Positions 11,866 to 23,441 of a stretch of 64,000 nt of DNA are shown here, in pieces (positions within the stretch are counted from its first letter, which is position 1; each line of letters starts with the position of its first letter). This stretch comes from Orbilia blumenaviensis (lineage: Eukaryota; Ascomycota; Orbiliomycetes; Orbiliales; Orbiliaceae). The notes beneath the pieces were generated by a model. It worked only from the letters and a program-made list of their open reading frames with translations. It was not told where the DNA came from and did not search any database. The stretch is taken from positions 434,001 through 498,000 of the forward strand of contig JAVHNS010000019.1 of assembly GCA_036872755.1 (NCBI GenBank), read 5' to 3'. Made by a program: the position numbers and the translations under genes.

Positions 11866-14800
11866 CTATACAATATCATTCCCAACTTCCGCTCTCCCAC
11901 CCTTTTCATCCACAGCCACCTCGCCGTCCACGCTCCCTTTGCCCTTCTTCGACTTCTCACCCCTCTTCGGCCTTGCCTTCGCCGGTTGAATACTCTGTAA
12001 CTTTGTGCTAAGTGGATGATTTCCCACCAGTAAACTAAACAACAAAGCGGCAGCACTAACGCCGACAAAATACCACCACATAACACTCAACGAGTCCGCG
12101 TATGCGTCTTGAATCGGTATTCTTTGATCTTCAGGTAGCCTACTGACTGCACCAGTGCTCGATGCGCCCCCGTTTCCTGAAATTAGTCTTACAGTTTCTG
12201 GGGTAAGGTTTTCCATTATGGCTGGGATTCTGCGGTTGAATTCGTTGGAAAATATGACGTTTCCAACAGATACACTAGCAGAGAGTAAACCATATGTTAG
12301 TTATCTGAATTCTAAAGAATTAAGTTGTTGATATTATTATTTGTTAAGCATACCCAATAGCACAAGCCAGATTTCGGGTGAAAGCGAATGCGCCAGTTGC
12401 AACGGCGATATCGGAAGGTTCGATTATACTATGGACTATTGAATTTGTTAGCACATTCAAATGCCTAAAAACCTCGATGACCACTGGTCGCAGTTGAGGG
12501 AGTCATTCCACATACTAGCAATAAGCGGAGATTGGAATATCGGCCCAACGCCCAAACCAGTAATTCCTTGGAACTAAAGCCTCGTGTCAGCATTATAGTA
12601 GTCATATACGCAGAGCAAGGGCAAACTCACAATAACAATCTTTGCAATCGAAGACGTTCTATCCCAATCCACGAAAGACCCGCCGCCAGCAACCATAAAT
12701 ACCAAAGCAACTTGCATAACTGGCCGGTATTTCCCGGTTTTCGCGATAATGATACCAGTGGCCATGGAGCCTATGCTCAACATAATGACGAAAGGTAAAT
12801 TAAGAACACCCGACATTAGTGGTGTTTTGCCGAGAGCTGATTGGAAGTATAGGGGTCTGTGTATTTTTTTGTGAGCATTTAATTCGCATCCCTATATTTT
12901 AATAACAGAAGAACTTACATATAAAAAGCGCCAGCAATGAAAATTTGGGCGTGTAAGAAACATATTAGGTAGCCTAAAACTATATTAGTATCGAGTTCTC
13001 CCATGCTAACAGGGTTTTTACTTCCGTATAACTTACAGGCCATCGCGGTCCGATGCTTAAATACTCTCGGAGGCATGATTGGGTTCCTAATTGGGCAGTC
13101 TAGTTAGCAACAACGTCATGTCGCACGAACATTATATATGGTTACTTACGCTGCAACTTTCCACTCAATGAAAACAAGTGATACGAGCATAGATGCGCCA
13201 ATTATTAAACAGCAAAGCACAAGTGGACTATTCCATGGCTCAGTGACACCACCGGAATCGATACCGACCTAAATTCGAAATTTCGTTAGTAGTTAAACTA
13301 AATCAATAGTCGTATCTTTGGTAAACTTACTAAGAATAAAGTTGTTCCTCCACTAAAGAAACATCAAAAAGTTCTCGTCAGCTTCAATATCTTATCATAG
13401 TCATAGGGCATCCTAAGTCAGAAATTTTAAAACTTACACAGCGAAAAGGCCTCCAAGCCAATCGACCTGCTTTAAGCCTTCCATGACACCGATTTTGGGA
13501 GAATGCAGATGTAGGAAATACCAAATGACAACCATAGCAACGAGGCCAATCTAACACCATAAATACATTAGTACAACTATAAAGAAATGTATCCCTATGA
13601 TAACTAGCCCACTCACCGGTATGTTAATGATAAAGCACCATCTCCATGAGGCACTAGTAGCGAAAACACCACCTAAAATCGGCCCAACGGCACTCGATAT
13701 CGCCCATGTTGCACCCACGGCCGCTGCCACACAACATTAATATGAGGTCCACAAAGTTATACTCTATAACAATATATATCTTACCAAGATACTTCCCACG
13801 CTCCCTCATGGTGACAATATCGGAGACAGTAATGTTAACCAACACCATGATTCCTCCACCCCCAAAGCCCTGGATCGTACGACCGGCGATGAGCAGCCCC
13901 ATGTCTTTTGCTGCAGCGGTTAATATGCTTCCAAGAAGGAAGATAACTGAGCCAACCATAATCACAGGCTTTCGACCCCATATGTCTGAGAATTTACCCC
14001 AGCTAGGAATGACTATATTAGCTTGTAGCCCAGACATCTAGACTTTACTTATGTTTCTTGCCAAGCAAAACCTACCTTGGGATGAAAGCCGAGGAGGCTA
14101 TCAGGTATGAACTTCCAACCTAGAAGTTGACGATAGTTAGATATTGACATGTTCAATAATGCAATAAACCCATATCAACCGATATATAGCATACCCATGA
14201 ATACGCAACATTACCCCCAAGATCTTCAACTATCGCAGGCCTTTTTTTTTCACAAACATTAGATCCTAACCTGATACCAAGACAGCCTTACAATGATGTT
14301 CTGTGTTGGAGCCATTCCCGAACCGGTTCTAGAGGTTCCAGATGCAGATTCGCCACGATTTGGGTACTCACAATGCACTAGTATAATTCACAAGGAAAAT
14401 TTTTTTTCAAGCTTGTCAGTAAAGTGTCCTTTTTCAAATCAGGGGATAATGAAAGGATAGTCCGGGAACTAACGTTGATACAATAGTTTGGTCCAGTGCG
14501 CACAGAAATAAATTCACCTGTTTATGTTGAACGTTGCAATTTTAGTGCCCGCGGCGATATCCGATGCTGAAACAGCATAACAAAAAGGGAACTGAGCGAA
14601 TAGAGATGGGAAAAACTTACACATAATGCACTGACAATAATAATCTTAGTTTTTGTATCTGCAGCCTCGTAGCTTGGAGCAGCGGAATTGATGGGTTGTA
14701 ATTCCGTTCCAATGACATCCTGCTCGCTGGTACTTCCTTCGCTGGCTGTTGAGTGGGTTCTGTTCTCCTCAACCAAGGCCACACGCATGCCGTTTGACGG

Positions 14801-14869
14801 GTGCAGAGCTATGGCGCTTTCGCCTGTTACCGCAGCTCGTTTCTCTAAATCCATCTCCCCCATCCTCAC
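11866..14869 (-). CDS. Major facilitator, DHA2 (14-TM) drug:H+ antiporter type
   Basis: Fifteen exons, by right-hand coordinate first: 14869-14621, 14517-14474, 14240-14195, 14119-14076, 14002-13785, 13723-13617, 13550-13438, 13352-13331, 13268-13150, 13086-13037, 12979-12919, 12856-12631, 12573-12516, 12435-12354, 12274-11866. Every junction is GT-AG and the sum is 1848 nt (615 residues). After a hydrophilic N-terminus, LDQTIVST and PAIVEDLGG begin the first membrane segment; GKFSDIWGRKP is MFS motif A, and SAVGPILGG is the antiporter motif C. GVGPIFQSPLIAIHS and TGAFAFTRNLACAIG are typical of DHA2 proteins. The tail is lysine-rich and cytoplasmic. The substrate cannot be read from sequence. 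The weakest junction is the exon 3 acceptor, which follows an A-run. Alternative Met codons at 14863 and 14854 are possible starts. Confidence 0.85.
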
Positions 14870-16387
14870 TCATTCAAATAAGGAAAAACGTAGCGTGTTT
14901 AGGAGAATACTGTCGCAATGTCGTATCGTCGTTTAAAAGCTACAAAAAAAGGTATAAATATTCGAAATATGACTTGACAATATGAGAAAGAGAAAAATGA
15001 TATAATAAATTTTAATGAAGGAAGAGAAAGATAATCTAATCGAAAGACTCACAGGTTAAAAAGATACCCAGGTATTTAAGTATATAGCCACCTGAGTTAG
15101 CCAACATCAACTATTATCAATTTCTCTCAACGTCTTAGATCTTTTGCTAGGAACTCTTCAATCCTCCACTGGGCTAACCTCGCAGTCTGCGCCGATGCAA
15201 GATGGCGCCCCAAACTGTTCTGTCCGGGTGACGGCAAAAGACCCGCAGGTTCGGGGCTAGCTACTTGTAAATAAATTCACCAAACCGTGGAACCAACCAA
15301 CCGCTACTATGGACTAGCGAGTCGAATGGCTTGAACAACTATTTTGTCTTCTCGGGCGAGTTTCTCGGGACATTCACGGCTGCTAGATCTAGATAAAACA
15401 CACTTAAATCCTTAGTATATACTAGATATACTAGGACTTCTTGGAAGCCAATGGCCGTATAGGTATATGTACGTCTGATTAACCGATGGCTACCAACGGC
15501 AGAAAAAAAGGGAAAAAACTAAACTAATGCATGACCGTAACGGTATTATCACGGCCAAACTCTGTATTCTTATTGTCTCAAGTTTTCTTTCAAGATGATA
15601 CACAGATCATGGTGCAATCGCACAATTTGCCCAGCCCGATAACAAACTATAACAAACATGTGGGTCCAAACAAGGAGCTGAGTCGTAACCCCAGAAAGAA
15701 AAAAAATTGAGAGAGACGGAACAAGCACCTGCACACTTGGGGATTCGGACGAGCCCGTTGGGAATTCCTAACTTGCAAGGGCCCATGTGATCATTTTTTT
15801 CCTTCGCTGCATCGCTGCAGCAATGCGGAACCCCGTTTTGCCGCTTGGGGTATGCGGATAGCTCGGTTGAAATAAGCTTATATAATCGTGGAGTGACAAG
15901 GTCGAGACGGTGGAAGTACGAAATGCCGTTGAGGTCAGGACATTTAAATGTAACCCAGCTGCCCAGTTGGATGGTTTGGCCGATGAATACAGCATTGGTC
16001 TGTGTGCAGCCTTGTCAAATGCCGACCCTTGAACCCGGCAGGCAGCCAATACGATGGAGTCAGATCAATACGTAACTGGATATGCATATCAATGTGTCCA
16101 TGTGTCGATTCGATGTCGTCGAAGCCCGAGCTCAAGTACAAGTTACCGAGCCTGTAATGCGTTGACGCAGCTAGCTAGCTACATGTATGGTCAGTCTGTG
16201 TTGGAGCCGACGTCGCCTCCCGACCAAATGCATCGGTAGCACAGAGAACAGGCGACAAGGCGACAAACAACGTTGATAGCACTTCCGTCTTCCAACCTTC
16301 TATCTCGAGCATTGACACGCCGTTCATGCAATAACCCTGGGGTATCGCGTTAACGTTCCAACCCATTACGCCTCAAACAAATTCACA
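14870..16387. other. Divergent intergenic region
   Basis: Upstream region shared by the DHA2 transporter (-) and the small Dad2-like gene (+). It contains two perfect palindromes close together, CTAGATCTAG (15383-15392) and TAGTATATACTA (15413-15424), and a GCTAGCTAGCTA run near 16169. No gene with recognisable domains was found. Confidence 0.5.
15383..15424. promoter_or_regulatory. Pair of adjacent palindromes
   Basis: CTAGATCTAG (15383-15392) and TAGTATATACTA (15413-15424) are both perfect palindromes, 20 bp apart, in the divergent region upstream of the DHA2 transporter. A binding-site function is inference only. Confidence 0.25.
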
Positions 16388-16805
16388 ATGTCAAGCGAGG
16401 CAGATCTCCAAAGCGTCAGTTTTTTTTTTTTTTTGCACTCAAGCCATGCACTTCCTTCCTTCCTGTTTATCACGCTCGCGTAGTGAACCTTATTTTAACG
16501 TTTTATGGGAATATCGATGTATAGGAACTTGATTCGCTGCGTGTTCTGCGTGCAACGTTAGAGTCTGTAAAACATTTCGTCGACGCGATCGAGAACGATG
16601 CGAAAGCAATGGGAGAGAATGCTAAGACTGTCACAGGTCAGTTCCATTATAATATTGCAATATTCTTATGCTCGTTCGTACTTGGCCGGTTGTAACTGAA
16701 GTAATATCTATTATAGATCTCAGCAGGCAGTGGGGAGAGGCTATCCAGGAGGCTGCGGTGGCCGTTGGGGAAATAAAACCTAAACCGTCAAGTGCCCAGA
16801 AATAA
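16388..16805 (+). CDS. Small helical protein, DASH subunit Dad2-like
   Basis: Three exons, 16388-16414, 16525-16636 and 16717-16805, encode 75 residues. Introns have GTCAGT donors and TATAG acceptors, and all junctions keep phase; the first intron carries a 16-base T run. After a nine-residue start the protein is one continuous helix-forming stretch, ELDSLRVLRATLESV..., and ends in a Pro/Lys tail. An ELxxLRxLR start with a Trp 42 positions after the first Glu (SRQW), and the overall size, resemble the DASH/Dam1 subunit Dad2, which couples kinetochores to microtubules. The resemblance is weak and other small coiled-coil subunits (for example of BLOC-1) remain possible. The exon structure is better supported than the name. 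Confidence 0.5.
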
Positions 16806-17057
16806 ACATTGCAAGCATTTGCTCTGGTATCAATATTTTGATATAATCATGGTTGAATGTATGTACAATAATGGGACGATATCGGCCTCTCTAAACAGGC
16901 TTTATGAGGGCTATATTGCATATGATAATGCTACAGTTCCGCTATAATAGTTAGATACAAATATGCATCTACCAAGGCGTCTATCCAATGACCAACTGCT
17001 TCACCAGCCACAGTGGCGTTCAAATCCCGAGTATTAAATCTCAAGACCTACCTTCCC

Positions 17058-18214
17058 TCAACTTTGGAGAACGTCTTGCTTAGTCTTCTCAATCAGTTGC
17101 TTCAGCTCCTTGTTGGTCTTATCCAACTTTTCTTGTAGTTTCTTCTCAGCCTTTTTAACATCATCGGGTCTTGCTGTCCCGGCCTTCTTAAGCTTCTCAA
17201 GATGCGTGAAGTGTGCGCCTCGGATGTATTGCACCTTCTCTAGCCATTTGTGCCCAGCCTTCTGTACCAGCGCCGCCGTATCCTGCCGGGATTCCTTTGA
17301 TGGCATTGGGATCGGGACTTTCAGGATATTTGGTGTATGTGGAGAAACCGGCTGGGGGTTCATCGACATCTGTGCCAGAATCGTATTCTTAATGCTATTC
17401 ACGAACTATATATATCACCGCAACGTTAGCAATCCGAATCAATTTGAACAGAGTAAATATGGAATCATACACTCTCATCGTTAACGGTCAAAATAAACTC
17501 CCTTCCCTTAGGAGCCACATGCGCAAGCTCACTAAGCTTCAGCTTAACCTCCTTAACCTCCTTACCATCCTCTTTCTTCCCCTGGGAGATAGTAATCAAC
17601 AAATTCTCAATAACACTGGGATCAACCCTCCCGCTAAAGCTCTTGAGATGCTGAATTTCATTTTTACACCCCTCCATCGCATGTTTTATCGAGTCATCGA
17701 ATTTTTGAAAATTATACGGATCATCGGAAGGTGTTTCTGCCGCTGCGGCAGCGTGAGCTGGATTTGGCTTTCCCTTACGAGAGTACTGCTCTGCCCCCTC
17801 ATCTTTTAGATTCGTAGGTCCCTTGTTCTTTTTTAGGAATATAGGGCTTGTAGAGATGCTACGCGATGGGATGGACTGGATGAGTGGTCGTCGTGGTAAT
17901 CCACGACATGCACGGCGATCTGAGCTAGAATTGTTTCCACGGGTGTAAGTGAGCAAGCGGGGTCTTTCGTGGCCTAAACCCAGGATGTGGAGAGAGAAAG
18001 ATGAGATGAGACGGATGAGCGAAAATGGTATGCAGGGACACACACATGTGGGGGGTTTCTGCGGGGGAAAGCATGCATCGACTATTCCTGGGACTTACAG
18101 ATTTAGTGCGTTCGAGATGGGATTTGTAGATAGCCGTCGAACAGGCCGAGTCCCCACGAAGCCCCGGAGGCTCAATGGCGCCTGTCTCACGATCAATGGT
18201 CTCGACAGTGACAT
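17058..18214 (-). CDS. RRF1: Mitochondrial ribosome recycling factor
   Basis: Three exons, 18214..18099, 17924..17471 and 17405..17058, give 305 residues. The first exon supplies an Arg/Ser-rich, acid-free presequence (MSLSRPLIVRQAPLSLR...) as expected for mitochondrial import. The RRF domain follows a charged linker: FDDSIKHAMEGCKNEIQHL begins it, ILKVPIPMPSKESRQ is the domain-II hinge segment, and the end is a long helix rich in Lys and Glu finishing TNKELKQLIEKTKQDVL. The family splits post-termination ribosomes together with EF-G2. The 174-bp first intron also contains an in-frame upstream extension with its own Met at 18043, so an unspliced form could use another N-terminus; the spliced model is preferred because the nearer acceptor (TTTAG) breaks the frame. 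Confidence 0.88.
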
Positions 18215-19074
18215 TCTGAGTGGATCCCAGAGGGTGTGAATTATAAATTTTTTGGGGAGACAGGCTGGGGATCGAGGTCGACTCGTGGCCCGGGTCGTGG
18301 GGTTTTTTTCAATAAATTTTGTGAAACCTCGCCAGCGAAAAAATGCAACACGGTTGATGTGCCACTAACGAGAATAGATGGAGGCACTGGATTACGCACA
18401 GATGCTTAGCTAATGGTACAGGACCTGTGCAATTCGTAGCTACTATGCCTGGCGTTCTGTATCACAATTGCACAAGGCGTGATCGATGTCCGTGTTCGAG
18501 GTGGCTATATATACATACAAAAAACATTTACCTCGGTATAACACGGTCACGTATTCAAAGATCTCGATTGGAACCAAGCCATGATTATGGTAAGTTCAAA
18601 GGTAGAATGCAATTGGTCTTTAATGCAATTATTTTCATGTATCTCTCACAGGCGTAATGATGAAACGAATCCAAGCAGATAAAAAGTAAAGAGTAGAAAG
18701 AAATTAATTGAATATAATGAAACTTGAAGTGCTTAGTAAGACAGGTTACAGAATTGAATGGGTTAAAGAGTATAGAAGAAGGAAACCCGTCGATATAGAA
18801 CGACAATGTCAATTGAGAATGCCCGGAGAGACATTAGAAGCTAATTAGGGGTATGACACCCAAGGAAAAAGTAGCAATCATAAACTCCCGTAAGAAAAAC
18901 TCCATGGAATGCATTTACTAAAAGAGGGTATATTTTGGTAAAAGAAAATGGACCTGCTGTGGTTGAATACCTTCCGTAATCGTCAAGGAAGGCGACTAAC
19001 CCGGGGCAATAGAAATAACAATAGGAGAAAGACACTGTGTAGAAGGATAATGGTCGAACTTGGACCTATGGCAA
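18215..19074. other. Intergenic: RRF promoter and RLM1 3' flank
   Basis: It lies between two minus-strand genes. The part nearest RLM1 is AT-rich and probably 3' UTR. No gene or repeat is supported. Confidence 0.5.
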
Positions 19075-20906
19075 TTAAGTCTTGACCCTTTTTGTAGTGG
19101 TTGAGCCAGAATCGACTTCCATTGAGTCGGGTGACTTCCGTTTAGAACCGTTATTATCTTCCTCGTACATCCTGCCAAGTGTCGGGGTCTTGAAGTTCAG
19201 AGGGCTTGGTAGCAGGTTATCGTCGCCCCGCATGCCGGCAGTCGTCCAATCAGCACCGAAGAAGGCAGAGGGAGAAGGAAGCATATTCTCTACGAATCTG
19301 CTAGGGAGGGCTGAAATAGGGGTCTGATCTAGCAAATTTGCAGCGGATGTGGGAGCTGGGCGAGCAAAAGGGTTTGGAGGACCAGAACCGCCAGCGCTCA
19401 ACGGGGCGCTGTTTCCAACGCTCGGGGACGGCGGAGGGAGAACAGCACCGGGTGGGAGAGGTTCATGTGGGCGTGCAGAAACAGGGTCAGCGGTTAAACC
19501 GGAATTATGCGGAGAGGTGCCAGCTGCGCTGCCATTAGCATCCTCCTCCTCATCATTGGGAATCTGAACTTTCAGAACTGGACGCTTCAGGCCACCTCCC
19601 GGTGTACTGATCATCGATGGAGTACGAGTCGGGGGTCCAATTTCACCGGTACCAGTCCTGATCAGCGGTAGCGCCTTTGGGTCGTCCTCGTTAGCCTGTG
19701 CTGAGCCGTTCGGCTCGCTTTTTACCAAAGACTCTCCTGGAAGATTTTTCCTTGCCATCGCCCCAACATCAATTGAATTGGATCTGATGGGGGAACGATC
19801 TGGTCCAAACCAGTGCTGGGCGAGGAGTGAGGAATCTCCAGCAATTGGTGTAAAGATACTCCTTGACTTTGTTCTGAGCCTTGTAATACCGTCCGAAGCT
19901 GGTGGGTCTTCAACCATCTCATCTTCCTCCTCACCAGTCAGCATCGCCTGATCATTAGCAACCTGAATCTGGGGCTGATGTTGAGGGGCAGGATGCTGAT
20001 CCGGAATTATATGAGGCGGTACTTGTTGTTCATGTTGGTGTTGGGGGACCTGCTGGGGTAGAGAACTGGGCATCGATTGACGTCTCATCAGGGTTTCGTG
20101 CTGCTGCTGTTGTTGTAAAAACGATGTAGTACCATTGGGGTGGGGTCCATTCTGAGAGAAGCTAAAGCCGGGAGGGATTGTGGGAACCTGTGCTTGGGTG
20201 ACAGCTGGGTTGAACTGATTGACATAGTTGAATCCATTCGGCTGCTGACCGATGCCTGGATGCATTGGCTGCCCATTCGGTCCAATGATGGCGCCTCCCG
20301 ACAAATGTCTCTGATGTGGGTGGGGAGCGTTCCGGCTAAGTGGGCGGGAGTGTGGTCCAGGTCCAGGAGTTAAGTGACGGCCAGCCATGGGTACGCCCAT
20401 ATTGTAGCCCAGAGAATTTGTACGGTTATGCATTGGTGGAGAGTTAGATTGGCGCATGCCGTTCATGTCAACAGGCTCATCCTCGTCATCTTCTCCTTCA
20501 CTGCCTCCGTTCTTGTTAATGTAATCGTCGGGCCCCTTCCTCTCATGGGGTGTACCGAACTAGCCACAGGGCGTTAGTAAGACATGTCTCCGCTCGGGAA
20601 TACCGCGGGGCTCCGTTGACTTACGTATTGCCGTCTATCGAGGATGTCCTCGATATGGCCTGAAGAGAACTCATAAAGTTTCTTATTGTTTCCGAAGATA
20701 ACGATGGCAACATCGGCGGAACAGAGCACAGAAAGCTCATATGCCTTCTTGAATAAACCACCCTTTCTCTTCAAGAATGTTCTGCAACGAAATTATCAGC
20801 GTCTGCCCTGTCTAGACATCTTCTCAGTCGATTTAAGGGGAAGTACGTACACTGAACGATTTCTATCGTCCTTGATAGCTTTGATTTCGATCTTACGTCT
20901 CCCCAT
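19075..20906 (-). CDS. RLM1: MEF2-type MADS-box transcription factor, Rlm1
   Basis: Three exons, 20906..20851, 20781..20625 and 20559..19075, give 565 residues. The N-terminus [21 protein letters not shown] followed by [22 protein letters not shown] is a MADS DNA-binding domain of the MEF2/SRF-like type II group (MGRKKI start, LYEFSS and a MEF2-like helix), not the Mcm1 group. The rest is low-complexity: an acidic [11 protein letters not shown] patch, Pro/His/Gln-rich stretches with CAG/CAA runs around 20100, then Pro/Ser blocks, ending in a basic KRVKT that could serve in nuclear import. In fungi Rlm1 is the output of the cell-wall-integrity MAP kinase (Slt2/Mpk1); that link is family knowledge. 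Both introns fall within or just after the MADS domain. Confidence 0.9.
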
Positions 20907-21818
20907 TGTGCTGTAATTTTATATATGGAATGCGAATGCTGGGAATAATAGACGTGTCGGTCGACAGATTCTAAACCAAGGCTCTCTAAAGCCACTTGAG
21001 AATCTACCGACTCGATGACAATGGTTTCTGATGAATGTTGATGTTGAAAGGCGCGGTCTGCTAACTGACCGGGAGTCTGTTTTGGAAATGGAACGTGAAT
21101 AGAATCTGAGATTTGAGCCAAACTTAGGCTGTGAGCTGTGCGACGATGACGAAGGGATGAAGAACGCGGAGTAGGTCTATTTTTTGGTTATGTGACTGCG
21201 GAGGGGCCTTATTTGAAGACGTTGCCGGTTCCTTATTTAAGCAATTGTAGTCGCTAACAATAGGGGACAAGGTCCGTCGGTCTGTTGATCGAGATCCTCT
21301 GGAAACGGGGACTCGTGGCGGATTACCGAAGATCACGCTATAAAGAACCTGCTCTGGGCTGAAAGCTGGCGAATGTTATGTTGGATCACCCAACAAGTAC
21401 CTGAATAAGGGTCACCGTGCTTCAACCGCGGTGGTTATGGCTGTTGGGCTGGTGCTGCTGATTCAGCTCTTTAGGGGCCGAAAATAGTGTTCGGGATGAC
21501 GATGATGAATCGAGTTAAACGAATGCGCGATGCAAAGTTGCAGGGGACAGACATTCAATCAAGAAATTTTTAAGATCAGAAATTTTTTTTAAGAAAAATA
21601 GAAGAAAAGAAAAGAGAAAAAAAAAAAAATGTGGCGACTAGAGAATATCCGGATGCCGGCCTGTGGAAGCTTCTTCGTGTTCTATGTGAATGTGAATGCG
21701 AATGGTCGAAATGAGAAATCTGCGCGACAGAAGACGACAACGTTATTACTATTACAACCTTCTTTCCTAACTTTTGTGCATGTGGTATGGCAGCTCTCGT
21801 ATCACAACGCCAAAGGAT

Positions 21819-21838
21819 AAAAAAAAAAAAAAAAAAAA
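21819..21838. repeat. A20 homopolymer
   Basis: Uninterrupted run of 20 A in the RLM1 upstream region. Confidence 0.9.
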
Positions 21839-23418
21839 GGGCTTTCCAGGAAAGGAAGAAATAATGTAAATGCAGATTAGGGTAGTAGTCTAGTGACGAC
21901 AAAGGGAAAAAAATATTACTCTAATAAAAAATTATACGAAGTAAAGAAACGTTTCGGAGAATGACGACAGTAAATCAAGATGGTTCTTTAAATCAAAAAA
22001 ACAGGGCAATGAGGATTTGCGCAATGAGGACAGAGAGGGGTGTACCATCTATCTATATATGATGATGATGATGTAGGCCCGATGGAGCTATGGGGTGTGG
22101 ACGAACAGAATACCACACTAAAATACGAAACAGCATGCAAGTGGGCTTGAACGTGAGGCACTGTGGATTCAGAACCTCACAAAAAAAAAAAAAAAACCAA
22201 CAGATTAAAGCAGACTGGGGTGGGATGGGACTAACCTTTGTGATCTCTGGATAGTCAAAACCGAGTGGGCTCTATCGATAGAAACCCACGCAGGCTTGCT
22301 TGTTACACTCAAAACCGGTAACCCAGGGTTTGAATGCGGTCCAAAAAGAAAGGTAAGGTACGAGCGACTGGGGGTAAACGTTATTAGAACAAAGATGGGG
22401 TGGAATTTGGGTTATGGGGAACAGATGCTTCTAAGGTTAGAGTGCTTGTGTGAATTTTTAGAAACACCATGCAGGCGACACCTTGTGTCCTTATAGGAGA
22501 CAAAAGAGGGCCGTTAACTGGGGAAGGAAAAAGCGGTGCTGCTCGAGTTATTTTGGTTGGAAGGGCCGACCGACCAGAATAGCACTGTAAGCGGGAGCGG
22601 GGAGAAGAAAGGCAAAGAGTGGGAAAAGAAGAAGAAGAGCGACGGGCGGGTTTATATTTAGAAACACCGTCCGCCAAAGGGGGGTGCACACACGCGCAAA
22701 AGAAAGAAAATGGAAAGGAAGGATGGGAAGGGAAGGGAAGGGTAAAAACGAAAAAAGAGATTTTTGACATGGACAGGACGGACAGGCAAAGACAGGCAAG
22801 GTGCGAGTGCTGTGGGTCCTCGGACCACTTGCAGTTAGGGCAGCGGAGCAAAGATGTTCAGGTACCAAATTGCTTCGGGGGCTTTGGACGGTTGGGGTGG
22901 AGAGATATCCCTGCCAGCTTCATTACAGACCTCGGCCAATCCTCGACCCCAAGTACCGGTACTTACATCCATCCTGTATACATGTCTGTTTGTAGGTGAA
23001 TATGTGCTTCTGATGTGTGCAACCTCCCCCGCGTAAGGATGGCTGCGACTGCTTACCGTCTCTGGTTCCGGATCTTGGATCCACGAGACACTTTCTCGTT
23101 CTCGAACACGCTTGAAGAGCAGTAGGCAGGCGGTGTCTCGTAGACGCCATCTGTATCATCGCAACGTTCGCCAGGCCTTCTGTAATTTCGCAGGCTAGAG
23201 TTCCTCAACTCAGCAGGTGGTAGAACTCATGATAATTTCGGCAAACCCCTGGCCCTCTCGCTGATTTCATCCGCGCAGAAAGTGACGGGATTTAGACGCA
23301 ACCCGTGTTTGAGGTACATTCGAATGTCTGGTGCACACCTGAGCTCCCAAAGCGGCCAGTTTCCCTCTGTGGAATACTGGGATTTTTCTCTCATTCAGAA
23401 ATTCGTCCTGCAAAGGGC

Positions 23419-23441
23419 AAAAAAAAAAAAAAAAAAAAAAA
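23419..23441. repeat. A23 homopolymer
   Basis: Uninterrupted run of 23 A in the gene-free region between RLM1 and RPP1. Confidence 0.9.

Noticed and set aside
22384..22999. Overlapping frames of 155, 106 and 126 codons
   Set aside because: They arise from purine/pyrimidine-biased low-complexity sequence read in several frames and on both strands, with no coherent protein.
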